Assembly (NCBI GenBank): GCA_030840525.1
Contig: JAVEEI010000012.1
Location: 1 to 56,407 of the forward strand
DNA length: 56,407 bases
Origin: Frankiaceae bacterium
GTDB taxonomy: Bacteria > Actinomycetota > Actinomycetes > JAFAQI01
Reading direction: 5' to 3'
Positions 8,643 through 16,439 of this stretch are shown piece by piece. Made by a program: the position numbers and the translations under genes. Every line of letters starts with the position of its first letter. The first letter of the stretch is position 1. The notes below the pieces were generated by a model. That model searched no databases. It had not been told where the DNA came from and was given only the letters and a program-made list of their open reading frames with translations.

Positions 8643-8703
8643 GTTGAGTGTGACGTTCCTCGTCTTCTCAGCCGCTGAGAAGACGAGGTTCGTCACACTC
8701 AAC
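8643..8703. repeat. 61-nt near-perfect palindrome between convergent genes
   Basis: Two 29-nt arms (8643-8671 and 8675-8703) are reverse complements at 27 of 29 positions, with only a TT/TT mismatch at arm positions 14-15, around a 3-nt centre (CCG). The outer part reads GTTGAGTGTGACG. It lies between folP2 and the convergent LOG gene, so it could serve as a two-way terminator. Its length and lower GC are unlike the other hairpins here, so it may instead be a dispersed palindromic repeat. Confidence 0.85.
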
Positions 8704-8750
8704 CGGGCAAGTGGGCGCGGTAGGTGGGGTGGGTGGCGCGGGGCGGGCGG

Positions 8751-9353
8751 CTAGGCGTCGGGGCCGGCGGGCTCGGCTTCGAGCAACTCGTCGCGCGCGG
8801 GCGGCAGCACCGGCGTCGAGCGTTCCAGCGCGTCGAACGCCGCGCCGACGGTCGTCACCCACGCGACCGCGTCGCGAACCGACGGCCGGGCGAAGCCCCG
8901 TCGTACCAGCAGGTCGACCTGCTCGCGCAGCGGCGCGAACACGCCGTCGGGGTCGAGGACGACGACCGGCTTGTCGTGCATCTGCAATACCCGCGACACC
9001 CAGATCTCCATCAGCTCCTCGAGCGTGCCGACACCACCCGGCAACGTGAGGAACGCGTCGGCGCGACGGTCCATCTCGCCCTTGCGGGCGCGCATGTCGT
9101 CGGTGACGACGAGCTCGTCCGCGGCGTGGTCCGCGATCTCGGTGCGGGTCAGCGCATGCGGGATGACGCCGACGGTCCGCGCACCACCGGCTCGGGCCGC
9201 GCGCGCGACCGCACCCATGCACGACACGCTGCCGCCGCCGCTGACGAGGTCGTGCCCGCGCCGCGCCAGCTCCGCGCCGACCGCGGTCGCGAGCTCGACG
9301 TACGACGGGTCGATCCGCTCGCTCGACGCGCAGAAGACGCAGATCGTCGCCAT
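8751..9353 (-). CDS. LOG-family nucleotide 5'-monophosphate phosphoribohydrolase
   Basis: 200 residues. It has the LOG/TIGR00730 signatures: GGGSVSCMG (about 40-47), RARKGEM (88-94) and PGGVGTLEE (105-113). Family members cleave the base from nucleoside 5'-monophosphates, including cytokinin ribotides. The ATG overlaps the stop codon of the upstream LOG gene (TGATG), so two LOG paralogues are translated from one message. Which substrate each takes cannot be told. The C-terminal 20 residues (RSTPVLPPARDELLEAEPAGPDA region) are likely disordered. Confidence 0.9.
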   Translation of the reverse strand: MATICVFCASSERIDPSYVELATAVGAELARRGHDLVSGGGSVSCMGAVARAARAGGARTVGVIPHALTRTEIADHAADELVVTDDMRARKGEMDRRADAFLTLPGGVGTLEELMEIWVSRVLQMHDKPVVVLDPDGVFAPLREQVDLLVRRGFARPSVRDAVAWVTTVGAAFDALERSTPVLPPARDELLEAEPAGPDA

Positions 9354-10177
9354 CAGCGGTCGGTGCGCTGCGCGTTCGCTTCGACAATGATGCGCACGGC
9401 CTCGTCGACGTCGTCGGTGAGGCGAAGCAAGTCGATGTCGATCGCGTTGATCGCACCCGCGCTGAGCATCGTCGCGCGCAGCCAGTCGATGAGCCCGCGC
9501 CAGTAGTCGGTGCCGAGCAGCACGACCGGGAACGACGTCACCTTGCCGGTCTGCACGAGAGTCAGCGCCTCGAACAGCTCGTCCATCGTGCCGAACCCAC
9601 CGGGCAGTACGACGAACGCCTGCGCGTACTTCACGAACATCGTCTTGCGGGCGAAGAAGTAACGGAAGTTGAGTCCGACATCGACCCAGTCGTTGATCCG
9701 CTGCTCGAACGGCAGCTCGATGCCCAGCCCGACCGACAGGCCGCCGGCGTCGCAGCAGCCCTTGTTGACCGCTTCCATCAGGCCGGGGCCACCGCCGGTG
9801 ATGACGGCGTAACCGGCGTGCGCGAGTGCCGCGCCGAGCCGCTCGCCGGTCGCGTATTCCGGCGTCTCCGGACCGATCCGCGCCGACCCGAACACGCTGA
9901 CCGCGCGCGGCAGCTCGGAGAGCAGGCCGAAGCCTTCGACGAACTCCGACTGGATCCGCAGCACCCGCCACGGGTCGGTGTGCACCCAGTCGCTCGGCCC
10001 GCGCGAGTCGAGCAGCCGCTGGTCCGTCGTACTGCCTTCGACCGCTTGGTCGCCGCGCAACGTGACCGGGCCGCGCTGCTTCTCCCGCGCCGGGCGGTGC
10101 CGCTCGGGCGCGCGCTCAGCGGCGGTATTGCGCGTTGGGTCCTGCGCGGGTCGGTCCGGGTCGACGGGTTCTGCCAT
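9353..10177 (-). CDS. LOG-family protein, longer form (Rv1205-like)
   Basis: 274 residues. A charged, probably disordered N-terminus (1-60) precedes the Rossmann-like LOG domain with GSARIG (97-102), GGGPGLMEA (128-136), the RKTMFVKYA segment (about 177-185) and PGGFGTMDE (192-200). Proteins of this group release the base from nucleoside monophosphates; in M. tuberculosis the homologue Rv1205 makes cytokinins and is kept low by the proteasome. The start at 10177 is supported by TAACTT ending 6 nt upstream. It lies downstream of dapE on the same strand and overlaps the second LOG gene. Confidence 0.9.
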   Translation of the reverse strand: MAEPVDPDRPAQDPTRNTAAERAPERHRPAREKQRGPVTLRGDQAVEGSTTDQRLLDSRGPSDWVHTDPWRVLRIQSEFVEGFGLLSELPRAVSVFGSARIGPETPEYATGERLGAALAHAGYAVITGGGPGLMEAVNKGCCDAGGLSVGLGIELPFEQRINDWVDVGLNFRYFFARKTMFVKYAQAFVVLPGGFGTMDELFEALTLVQTGKVTSFPVVLLGTDYWRGLIDWLRATMLSAGAINAIDIDLLRLTDDVDEAVRIIVEANAQRTDR

Positions 10178-10183
10178 GTCAGC

Positions 10184-10189
10184 AAGTTA
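10184..10189 (-). promoter_or_regulatory. -10 element TAACTT for the LOG pair, overlapping the dapE stop
   Basis: Read on the minus strand, TAACTT ends 6 nt before the ATG at 10177. Its first three bases are the TAA stop codon of dapE. The LOG pair can therefore be transcribed leaderless, independently of dapE. Confidence 0.55.
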
Positions 10190-11242
10190 TCCGGCGAGGT
10201 ACCCGCGCAAAACGCGCTCGCACTCGCCGATCCGCGGGATCTCGACGTACTCCTCGCGGGTGTGCGCGAGGTTAGGGTCGCCGGGGCCGAAGTTCACCGC
10301 GGGGATGCCGAGCGCGGCGAACCGCGCGACGTCGGTCCAGCCGAGCTTCGCCACCGGCTCGCCGCCGACCGCGGCGACGAACTCGGCCGCGGCCGGCTCG
10401 GACAGCCGCGGCAGCGCGCCGGGCGACGAGTCGGTCGGTACGACCTCGAACGGCGCGAGCATCTCCACGACGTGCGCGAGCGCCTGCTCCTCGTCGCGGT
10501 CCGGCGCGAACCGGTAGTTGACGGTGACCGTGCAGCGGTCCGGTACGACGTTGCCCGAGACGCCGCCTTCGATCCGGACCGCGTTGAGCCCCTCGCGGTA
10601 CTCGCAGCCGTCGATGACGACCCGGCGCGCCTCGTACTCGGCCAGCCGGGTGAGCACGTCCGCGGCGCGGTGGATCGCGTTGTCGCCGAGCCACGACCGC
10701 GCCGAGTGCGCGCGCCTTCCCGTCACGACGACGAGCGCGCGCAACGTGCCCTGGCAGCCCGCCTCGACCCGGTTTGCGGTCGGCTCCATGAGCACGGCGA
10801 GGTCGGCCTTCAGCCACTCGGGCGCGTTGCGCGCGACCCGGCCGAGACCGTTGCGCGCGGCCTCGACTTCCTCGTTGTCGTAGAACAGCCAGGTCACGTC
10901 GTGCCGCGGCGCGTCGAGCCCGGCGGCGACGCGCAGCATCACCGCGATGCCGGCCTTCATGTCCGACGTACCGCAACCGAACAACCGGTCGCCGTCGCGG
11001 CGGCTGGGCAGGTTGTCGGCGATCGGGACGGTGTCGAGATGACCCGCTACGACGATGCGGTTCGGGCGGCCGAGGTCGGTGCGGGCCGCGACCGCGTCGC
11101 CGTCGCGTTCGACCGTGAGGTGCGGGACCTGCCGCAGCGCGAACTCGACTTCGTCGGCGAGCCGGCTCTCGCCACCGGACACGCTCGGCACGTCGACGAG
11201 GCTCGCGGTGAGCGCGTCACCGGGGAGGGTGAGGTCGATCAT
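10187..11242 (-). CDS. dapE: Succinyl-diaminopimelate desuccinylase
   Basis: 351 residues, M20 metallopeptidase fold. The metal ligands and catalytic acid are visible: GHLDTVP (H68, D70), GTSDMKAG (D94) and YDNEEVE (E124/E125). A bacterial-exopeptidase dimerisation domain lies in the middle and the late zinc histidine in [11 protein letters not shown]. It hydrolyses N-succinyl-LL-2,6-diaminopimelate in lysine and peptidoglycan precursor synthesis. dapD, two steps earlier in the pathway, is divergent only 25 bp away. The start at 11242 follows TAGGGT by 8 nt and matches family N-termini ([20 protein letters not shown]). Confidence 0.95.
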   Translation of the reverse strand: MIDLTLPGDALTASLVDVPSVSGGESRLADEVEFALRQVPHLTVERDGDAVAARTDLGRPNRIVVAGHLDTVPIADNLPSRRDGDRLFGCGTSDMKAGIAVMLRVAAGLDAPRHDVTWLFYDNEEVEAARNGLGRVARNAPEWLKADLAVLMEPTANRVEAGCQGTLRALVVVTGRRAHSARSWLGDNAIHRAADVLTRLAEYEARRVVIDGCEYREGLNAVRIEGGVSGNVVPDRCTVTVNYRFAPDRDEEQALAHVVEMLAPFEVVPTDSSPGALPRLSEPAAAEFVAAVGGEPVAKLGWTDVARFAALGIPAVNFGPGDPNLAHTREEYVEIPRIGECERVLRGYLAG

Positions 11243-11250
11243 CGGCACCC

Positions 11251-11260
11251 ACCCTAAGGT
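11251..11260. promoter_or_regulatory. Overlapping divergent -10 elements of dapE and dapD
   Basis: In the 25-bp gap, TAAGGT (11255-11260, plus strand) ends 7 nt before the dapD ATG and TAGGGT (11251-11256, minus strand) ends 8 nt before the dapE ATG. They share two base pairs. Both fit TANNNT and imply leaderless messages running in opposite directions from one site. Confidence 0.65.
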
Positions 11261-11267
11261 GACGGCG

Positions 11268-12194
11268 ATGAGCTTCCGGGACGAGCCTGCGACAGCGGCC
11301 GGTGTGGCGACGTACGCCGACGACGGGCGCGTGCTCGACGCGTGGTTTCCGACGCCGGTGCTCGGGGCCGCCGATGCGGTTGCTCCGCTGGACCTGCCGA
11401 CCGGCGCGGACGCGTTGCGCGGCGTCCGCACCGAGGCGGTCGTCGTACGGCTCGCGTCGCTCGCGGCGCCGCCCGCCGACGCACTCGACGTCTACCTCCG
11501 GCTGCATCTGCTCTCGCACCGACTGGTCCGGCCGCACGAGGCGTCGCTCGACGGGCTGTTCGGGCTGCTGACGAACGTCGCGTGGACATCGCTCGGCCCG
11601 GTGCCGGCCGACGGCGTCGAGAGCGTGCGGCTGCGCGCGCGGGCGGCCGGGCAGCGGCTGGAGGTGTACGGCGTCGACAAGTTCCCGCGGATGACCGACT
11701 ACGTCGTCCCGTCGGGAGTCCGCATCGCCGACGCAGACCGGGTCCGGCTCGGCGCGTATCTCTCCCCGGGTACGACGGTGATGCACGAAGGGTTCGTCAA
11801 CTACAACGCCGGGACGCTGGGCGCCTCGATGGTCGAGGGACGCATCTCGGCCGGGGTCGTCATCGGCGACGGGACCGACATCGGCGGCGGCGCGTCGATC
11901 ATCGGCACGCTGTCCGGCGGTGGGTCGCTGGTGGTGTCGCTGGGCGAGCGGTGCCTGCTCGGCGCCAACAGCGGCATCGGCATCCCGCTCGGCGACGACT
12001 GCGTCGTCGAGGCGGGCTGCTACGTGACCGCGGGGTCGAAGGTGACGCTGCCGGACGGCGCGGTGGTGGCGGCTCGTGAGTTGGCCGGCTCGCACAATCT
12101 GTTGTTCTGGCGCAACAGCGTGACCGGGGCGCTGGAGGCGAAGCCTCGGACCGGCACCTGGGGCGGCCTCAACGCCGCCCTGCACGCCAACTGA
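11268..12194 (+). CDS. dapD: Tetrahydrodipicolinate N-succinyltransferase
   Basis: 308 residues. The N-terminal alpha/beta domain leads to a left-handed beta-helix (about 150-285) with hexapeptide repeats such as [36 protein letters not shown] and [20 protein letters not shown]. It transfers succinate from succinyl-CoA to tetrahydrodipicolinate, committing it to the succinylase branch of diaminopimelate synthesis. This long actinobacterial DapD form has the [12 protein letters not shown] active-site segment. The ATG at 11268 follows TAAGGT by 7 nt. Confidence 0.95.
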   Translation: MSFRDEPATAAGVATYADDGRVLDAWFPTPVLGAADAVAPLDLPTGADALRGVRTEAVVVRLASLAAPPADALDVYLRLHLLSHRLVRPHEASLDGLFGLLTNVAWTSLGPVPADGVESVRLRARAAGQRLEVYGVDKFPRMTDYVVPSGVRIADADRVRLGAYLSPGTTVMHEGFVNYNAGTLGASMVEGRISAGVVIGDGTDIGGGASIIGTLSGGGSLVVSLGERCLLGANSGIGIPLGDDCVVEAGCYVTAGSKVTLPDGAVVAARELAGSHNLLFWRNSVTGALEAKPRTGTWGGLNAALHAN

Positions 12195-12210
12195 TACCGG
12201 CGGGGACCAT

Positions 12211-12243
12211 CTGCTGGTCTTTCGCGCCCCGATCGACCAGCAG
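12211..12243. terminator. Stem-loop between convergent dapD and the DUF559 gene
   Basis: CTGCTGGTC (12211-12219) and GACCAGCAG (12235-12243) form a 9-bp perfect stem with a 15-nt loop. It lies 16 nt after the dapD stop and 3 nt from the stop of the convergent gene, a fitting place for a two-way terminator. There is no T-tract. Confidence 0.5.
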
Positions 12244-12246
12244 GAT

Positions 12247-13170
12247 CTACCCAGTGCGGCCGACCCGGCGGTGCGCGAGGATGTCGCCGAGCTCGCGGAC
12301 GACAAGCTCCGGCTCGGCAACGAATCGCCGATGGCTGTAGCGGACGACGAGGATCCCGCGCGCCAGCAGCGCCGCGTCGCGGCGTAGGTCCCGCTCGCGT
12401 TGCCCGCTCTGGCCATGCCACGCCGCGCCGTCGAGCTCGACGTCGACCCGCTCGTCCGGGAAGTAGCGGTCGAGAAAGACAGTGCAGGCATCGAGCGCGA
12501 CCTCATGTTGGCGAATCGAGGGAGGCAGCCGCGGATCCGAGAACACCCGCTCGTGCCCCCAGATCTCGAGCTCGCTGTGGCACCCGCCGTCGACGAGCGC
12601 GACCAGCTCGCGAATCTCCGCGGCGCCCCGGATGCACCGGTTGGCGCGCACGGTCGCGAGCAGCCGGTCGGCCGTCGTACGCCGGGCTCGCAGCGCCTCG
12701 ATCAGCGGCGCCCGGCGGTCGGCCGCGGCGAGCAGCGGCCAGCTCTCGACGACCGCCTGCTCCATCCGCACGACGCGCAGCCCGTCGCGTTTGACGACCG
12801 TAGAGGAGTTGACGCCGAACCCCCGCCGCCGATGCACGACGAGGCTGCGCCTCGAGACCGCGTGACTCGCGTGCGGCGCGGTGAGATGGATCGGTGCGGC
12901 AGCACGGAGCACCGTCGGGCACAGGCCCCAGACGTCGAGCGCGTCGACGTGCGACAGGGCCGCTGCGGGCAGGTAGGCGAGCGCGGCCCGGCGCAACAGC
13001 GGCCGGTCGAGCGGGATGCCCGCGACGACGTACACGCCGGGGTGCAGCCGCTGCAGCACTCCGGCGTTGAGCGCGTCGTCGAGCACGTGCCGCGGCCAGC
13101 GGGCGAGCGCGTGCGCGCGAGTGACGAGCCCGCCGTCAGCCAGAGCCAGGGCAACGAGGTCGCGGCGCAT
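12247..13170 (-). CDS. AbiEi-like / DUF559 endonuclease-fold protein
   Basis: 307 residues from the ATG at 13170. The N-terminal half looks like the winged-helix AbiEi-type antitoxin domain common in actinobacteria (RRDLVALALADGGLVTRAHALA, then RLHPGVYVV). The C-terminal part (about 215-305) is a DUF559/Vsr-like PD-(D/E)XK fold, with VDVELDGAAWH as the acidic strand, RERDLRRDAAL and VVRYSH. Such stand-alone proteins are often called type IV toxin-antitoxin proteins, but no AbiEii-type partner lies beside this one, so a toxin-antitoxin role is not supported here. A 26-residue upstream extension to 13248 is possible but less likely. Confidence 0.75.
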   Translation of the reverse strand: MRRDLVALALADGGLVTRAHALARWPRHVLDDALNAGVLQRLHPGVYVVAGIPLDRPLLRRAALAYLPAAALSHVDALDVWGLCPTVLRAAAPIHLTAPHASHAVSRRSLVVHRRRGFGVNSSTVVKRDGLRVVRMEQAVVESWPLLAAADRRAPLIEALRARRTTADRLLATVRANRCIRGAAEIRELVALVDGGCHSELEIWGHERVFSDPRLPPSIRQHEVALDACTVFLDRYFPDERVDVELDGAAWHGQSGQRERDLRRDAALLARGILVVRYSHRRFVAEPELVVRELGDILAHRRVGRTG

Positions 13171-13333
13171 GACGCATGGTCGAGCGGAAACGAGTTCCGC
13201 AGGTGCCAAGTCGGCGCAAATGTGGACAGGCCACTTCGCTGTGGGCAACCAAGCGTTGTACGTCCTGCTGGTCCGAGAGAAGCTAGGAGACCAGCACGTC
13301 GTACCCGACGCTTCGAGAGGTAGGCGGGGGCCG

Positions 13334-13792
13334 ATGAAGATCGAGGCGGTGAGCGCGGCGTCGGTCGAGGCTCGGGTGCTCGTGGCGCTCTACGTCGACG
13401 AGATCGCCGCCGCCTTCCCGGCCGGCTTCGATCCCAAAGCCTCTGTCTCCGCCGACCCCGACGAGCTGACGCCGCCCAACGGCACGTTCCTCGTCGTGCG
13501 CGCCGACGACGGCAACCCGGTCGGCTGCGGCGCGCTCAAGCTGCTCGACCCGACGACCGCCGAGATCAAGCGCATGTGGCTCGCGCCGGAAGCTCGCGGC
13601 CAGGGCATCGGCCGCCAGCTTCTCGAGGCGCTGGAGCAGGCCGGCCGCGACCTCGGCGCGACCGAGGCCCGGCTCGACACCAACGAAGCGCTCGACGCCG
13701 CGATGACGCTCTACCGCAAGTCCGGCTGGAGCGAGATCCCCGCGTACAACGACAACGTCTACGCGACGCACTGGTTCGCGAAGCAGCTGTAA
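13334..13792 (+). CDS. GNAT-family N-acetyltransferase
   Basis: 152 residues, a single GNAT domain. The acetyl-CoA pyrophosphate loop is RGQGIG (88-93) inside RMWLAPEARGQGIGRQLLEAL, and LDTNEALDAAMTLYRKSGW near the C-terminus is the usual strand-helix that closes the fold. The acceptor is unknown. The ATG at 13334 follows GGCGGGGG. The gene is convergent with the DUF3467 gene, with 4 bp between stop codons. Confidence 0.85.
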   Translation: MKIEAVSAASVEARVLVALYVDEIAAAFPAGFDPKASVSADPDELTPPNGTFLVVRADDGNPVGCGALKLLDPTTAEIKRMWLAPEARGQGIGRQLLEALEQAGRDLGATEARLDTNEALDAAMTLYRKSGWSEIPAYNDNVYATHWFAKQL

Positions 13793-13796
13793 CGAG

Positions 13797-14072
13797 CTAC
13801 GCCGGCGGCTCGGCCTCGCGCTCGGACTCCCACGCGGTGAGCTGCTGCTCCAGCGCCTTCATGATCTCGAACACCTGCGACGGCGGGATGCGCACCCGCG
13901 CCACGACCCGCGACAGAAGCTGCGCCGCCGTCACTGGTTGCGCGAGCACCGCGAAGTCGAGCACGAACGCGTCCTTGCTGTGCCACACGCTGACGAAGTC
14001 GGCGTACGTCCCTTCGATCCGGTCGTCGGGAACGTGCAGGTGTGCCTGCGGCTGAGCCGGTTGGTCGGTCAT
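13797..14072 (-). CDS. DUF3467 family protein
   Basis: 91 residues. It shows the DUF3467 pattern IEGTYADFVSVWHSKDAFVLDF, followed by VVARVRIPPSQVFEIMKALEQQL. The family is small, cytosolic and of unknown function. The gene overlaps the end of dapC by ATGA, so it is the last gene of an fdxC-dapC-DUF3467 operon. The C-terminal tail is glutamate-rich. Confidence 0.85.
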   Translation of the reverse strand: MTDQPAQPQAHLHVPDDRIEGTYADFVSVWHSKDAFVLDFAVLAQPVTAAQLLSRVVARVRIPPSQVFEIMKALEQQLTAWESEREAEPPA

Positions 14073-15154
14073 GTCGAAGCCTCCTTCAGCCGCGCGACAG
14101 CGGCCGCGATCCGCTCGTCCGTCGCCGTCAGCGCGACCCGCACGTGCCGGCCGCCGTCGGCGCCGTAGAACTCGCCCGGCGCGACGAGGATGCCAAGCGC
14201 GGCGAGGTCGTCGACGGTACGGCGGCACGGCTCGCCGCGAGTGGCCCAGAGGTAGAGCCCGGCGTCGCCACCGTCGACGGTGAAGCCGGCGCGCTCGAGC
14301 GCGGGCAGCAGCGCGGCTCGCCGCGCGGCGTACAAGTTCCGTTGCGCCGCAACATGTTCGTCGTCGTCGAGCGCAGCCGACATCGCCGCCTCGACCGGCG
14401 CCGGCACGATCATCCCGGCGTGCTTGCGCAGCTCGAGCAGCCGCGCGACCAACGCCGGGTCGCCGGCGACGAAGCCGGCGCGGTAGCCGGCGAGGTTGGA
14501 CCGCTTCGACAGCGAGTGCACGGCGAGCAGGCCGTCGAGCGAGCCGCCGCACACCGACGGCGACAGCACCGACACCGGCGGCTCGCCGTCGTACCAAAGT
14601 TCCGCGTAGCACTCGTCGCTCGCGACGACGCAGCCGCGCTCGCGGGCCCAGCCGACGACCTTGCGCAGGTGCTCCGGCGGCGACACGCGACCGGTCGGGT
14701 TGGACGGCGAGTTGACCCAGAGCAGGTCGAGCCGCTGCGGGCCGAGCGAGACGAGTGCGTCGACGGCGACGCCGCGCGCCGAAGCGAGCCGGGCGCCGAC
14801 GTCGTACGTCGGGTAGGCCAGGGCGGGGAAGCCGACGGAGGTCGCGCCGAGCAACGTCGGCAGCCACGCGACGAGTTCTTTCGTGCCGATGACCGGCAGT
14901 ACGGCGACGTCGCCGGAGACGCCGAACCGGCGTCGCAGCCAGCCGGTGGCCGCGGCCCGCAGCCGGTCGGTGCCGGCCGTGGCCGGGTAGCCCGGCGCGT
15001 CCGCGGCGGCGGCCAAGGCCTGCTGCACGAAGGCCGGCGTCGGGTCGACCGGCGTACCGACGGACAGGTCGACGATGCCGTCCGGGTGAGCGCGCGCACG
15101 TGCCGCCGCACCGGCCAGCGAGTCCCAGGGAAAGTCCGGGAGCGACCCGATCAG
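14069..15154 (-). CDS. dapC: N-succinyldiaminopimelate aminotransferase
   Basis: 361 residues, fold-type I PLP aminotransferase. Seen: VDLSVGTPVDPTP near the N-terminus, NSPSNPTG (148-155), the PLP-pyridine aspartate D180 in SDECYAE, and the Schiff-base lysine K217 in HSLSKRSNLAGYRAG. It makes N-succinyl-LL-diaminopimelate precursor from the keto acid, the step between DapD and DapE. No ATG, GTG or TTG lies near the conserved N-terminus. The best start is CTG at 15154, which overlaps the ferredoxin stop as CTGA and has GAGGG 6 nt upstream. Adjacent fdxC matches Rv1177-Rv1178. Confidence 0.92.
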   Translation of the reverse strand: MIGSLPDFPWDSLAGAAARARAHPDGIVDLSVGTPVDPTPAFVQQALAAAADAPGYPATAGTDRLRAAATGWLRRRFGVSGDVAVLPVIGTKELVAWLPTLLGATSVGFPALAYPTYDVGARLASARGVAVDALVSLGPQRLDLLWVNSPSNPTGRVSPPEHLRKVVGWARERGCVVASDECYAELWYDGEPPVSVLSPSVCGGSLDGLLAVHSLSKRSNLAGYRAGFVAGDPALVARLLELRKHAGMIVPAPVEAAMSAALDDDEHVAAQRNLYAARRAALLPALERAGFTVDGGDAGLYLWATRGEPCRRTVDDLAALGILVAPGEFYGADGGRHVRVALTATDERIAAAVARLKEAST

Positions 15155-15483
15155 TGGGTGCCCTCGTTGACGTCCGGCGGCAGGGCGGCGACCAGCGGGT
15201 GGTCCTTCTCGATCTTGCCGACCTTCGACGCGCCGCCGGGCGAGCCGATGTCGTCGAAGAACTCGACGTTGGCCTTGTAGTAGTCCTTCCACTGGTCGGG
15301 CGTGTCGTCTTCGTAGAAGATCGCCTCGACCGGGCAGACCGGCTCGCACGCCCCGCAGTCGACACACTCGTCCGGGTGGATGTAGAGCATCCGCTTGCCC
15401 TCGTAGATGCAGTCCACGGGGCATTCCTCGATGCACGCCCTGTCGAGCACGTCGACACACGGCTCGGCGATGACGTAGGTCAC
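15151..15483 (-). CDS. fdxC: 7Fe-type ferredoxin
   Basis: 110 residues. Cysteines at 9, 17, 21, 25, 40, 43, 46 and 50 form the two-cluster pattern (CIEECPVDC and CVDCGACEPVCP) of FdxA/FdxC proteins with one [3Fe-4S] and one [4Fe-4S] cluster. It is a soluble electron carrier. The C-terminal half (DQWKDYYKANVEFFDDIGSPGGASKVG) is the actinobacterial extension. The GTG start has GGAGGAGGA 7-8 nt upstream. It is the first gene of the operon with dapC. Confidence 0.95.
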   Translation of the reverse strand: MTYVIAEPCVDVLDRACIEECPVDCIYEGKRMLYIHPDECVDCGACEPVCPVEAIFYEDDTPDQWKDYYKANVEFFDDIGSPGGASKVGKIEKDHPLVAALPPDVNEGTH

Positions 15484-15517
15484 GGTGCGGTCCTCCTCCA
15501 GACGGTTGCGCGGTTCC

Positions 15518-15523
15518 TAGTAT
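15518..15523 (+). promoter_or_regulatory. -10 element TAGTAT for the GNAT gene (leaderless)
   Basis: TAGTAT ends exactly 7 nt before the GTG at 15531. No ribosome binding site precedes that GTG, so a leaderless message is likely. The site lies in the 47-bp gap to the divergent fdxC. Confidence 0.65.
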
Positions 15524-15530
15524 CGCCGAG

Positions 15531-16439
15531 GTGGAAGTCGGCGAGACGGTCAGCCTCCGCGTCGCCACCGTTGCCGGGCCGACGGAGATCGTCGGCGTCG
15601 TCGTGTCGCGCACCGCCGAGGCGGTCGTCGTACGGCGGCGCGACGGCTCGACCGTCGAGGTCGCGGTGGCGTCGGTCACCGCCGGCCGGGTCGTCCCGCC
15701 CGGCCCGGCCCGCCGGATCGGCGCCGCCGAACTGGAGGCGATCGCCGCGGCCGGCTGGCGCGCGCTCGAGACCGCGCCGCTCGGCGAGTGGGTACGGCGC
15801 GCGTCCGGCGGCTTCACCGCGCGGGCCAACTCCGCCCTCGCCGTCGGCGACCCCGGCATGCCGGTCGACGCCGCGCTCGACGCCGTCGAGACCTGGTACG
15901 CGGAGCGGTCGCTGCCGCCGCGCGTGCAGTCGATCGGTGGCGCGGTCGAGGAGGTGCTCGCCGCGCGCGGCTGGCACGACACCGGTCGCCACGACGTCAT
16001 GACGGCCGAGATCGCGCACGTGCTGCGGCCGCTGGCGGTTAGCGATCTGCCGCTGGTGCGGGTCGACGCCGCGCCCGACGAGCACTGGGTGGCGGCGTAC
16101 CGGGCCGCGAGCGGGCCGCTGCCGGCGGTTGCGGTCGAGGTGCTGACGAACCACCCGAACGCCGCGTTCCTCTCGATGGGCAACGAGGCGGTCGCGCGGG
16201 TCGCGGTGGACGGTCGGTGGGCGGGTCTGTTCGCGGTCGAGGTGGCGCCGGCCGCGCGCCGGCAGGGCCTCGGCCGCGCGGTGTCGGCCGCGGCGTTGCG
16301 GTGGGCGGTGCAGCAGGGCGCGCGGCACGCCTACCTGCAAGCCGCCGGCGGCAACGACGCGGCGCGCGGGCTGTACGAGAGTCTCGGTTTCGCCATCCAC
16401 CACCGCTACACCCACTGGGTAGCGTCGGCCGGTGAGTGA
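15531..16439 (+). CDS. GNAT acetyltransferase, Rv0428c/Cg3035-like
   Basis: 302 residues. The N-terminal 60 residues form a small beta-barrel-like module (VGETVSLRVA, VVVRRRDGSTVEVAVASV). A poorly conserved middle section and a C-terminal GNAT domain follow, with FAVEVAPAARRQGLGRAVSAAAL (about 235-258) as the acetyl-CoA loop and GLYESLGFAIHHRYTHWV as the closing segment. This two-part layout resembles the Rv0428c/Cg3035 family. Substrate unknown. The stop overlaps the rarD start by 8 nt, so rarD is probably cotranscribed. Confidence 0.82.
   Translation: MEVGETVSLRVATVAGPTEIVGVVVSRTAEAVVVRRRDGSTVEVAVASVTAGRVVPPGPARRIGAAELEAIAAAGWRALETAPLGEWVRRASGGFTARANSALAVGDPGMPVDAALDAVETWYAERSLPPRVQSIGGAVEEVLAARGWHDTGRHDVMTAEIAHVLRPLAVSDLPLVRVDAAPDEHWVAAYRAASGPLPAVAVEVLTNHPNAAFLSMGNEAVARVAVDGRWAGLFAVEVAPAARRQGLGRAVSAAALRWAVQQGARHAYLQAAGGNDAARGLYESLGFAIHHRYTHWVASAGE

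Noticed and set aside
12247..13170. Type IV toxin-antitoxin module
   Set aside because: The protein has an AbiEi-like N-terminus but no AbiEii-type nucleotidyltransferase beside it; the neighbours are dapD and an acetyltransferase.
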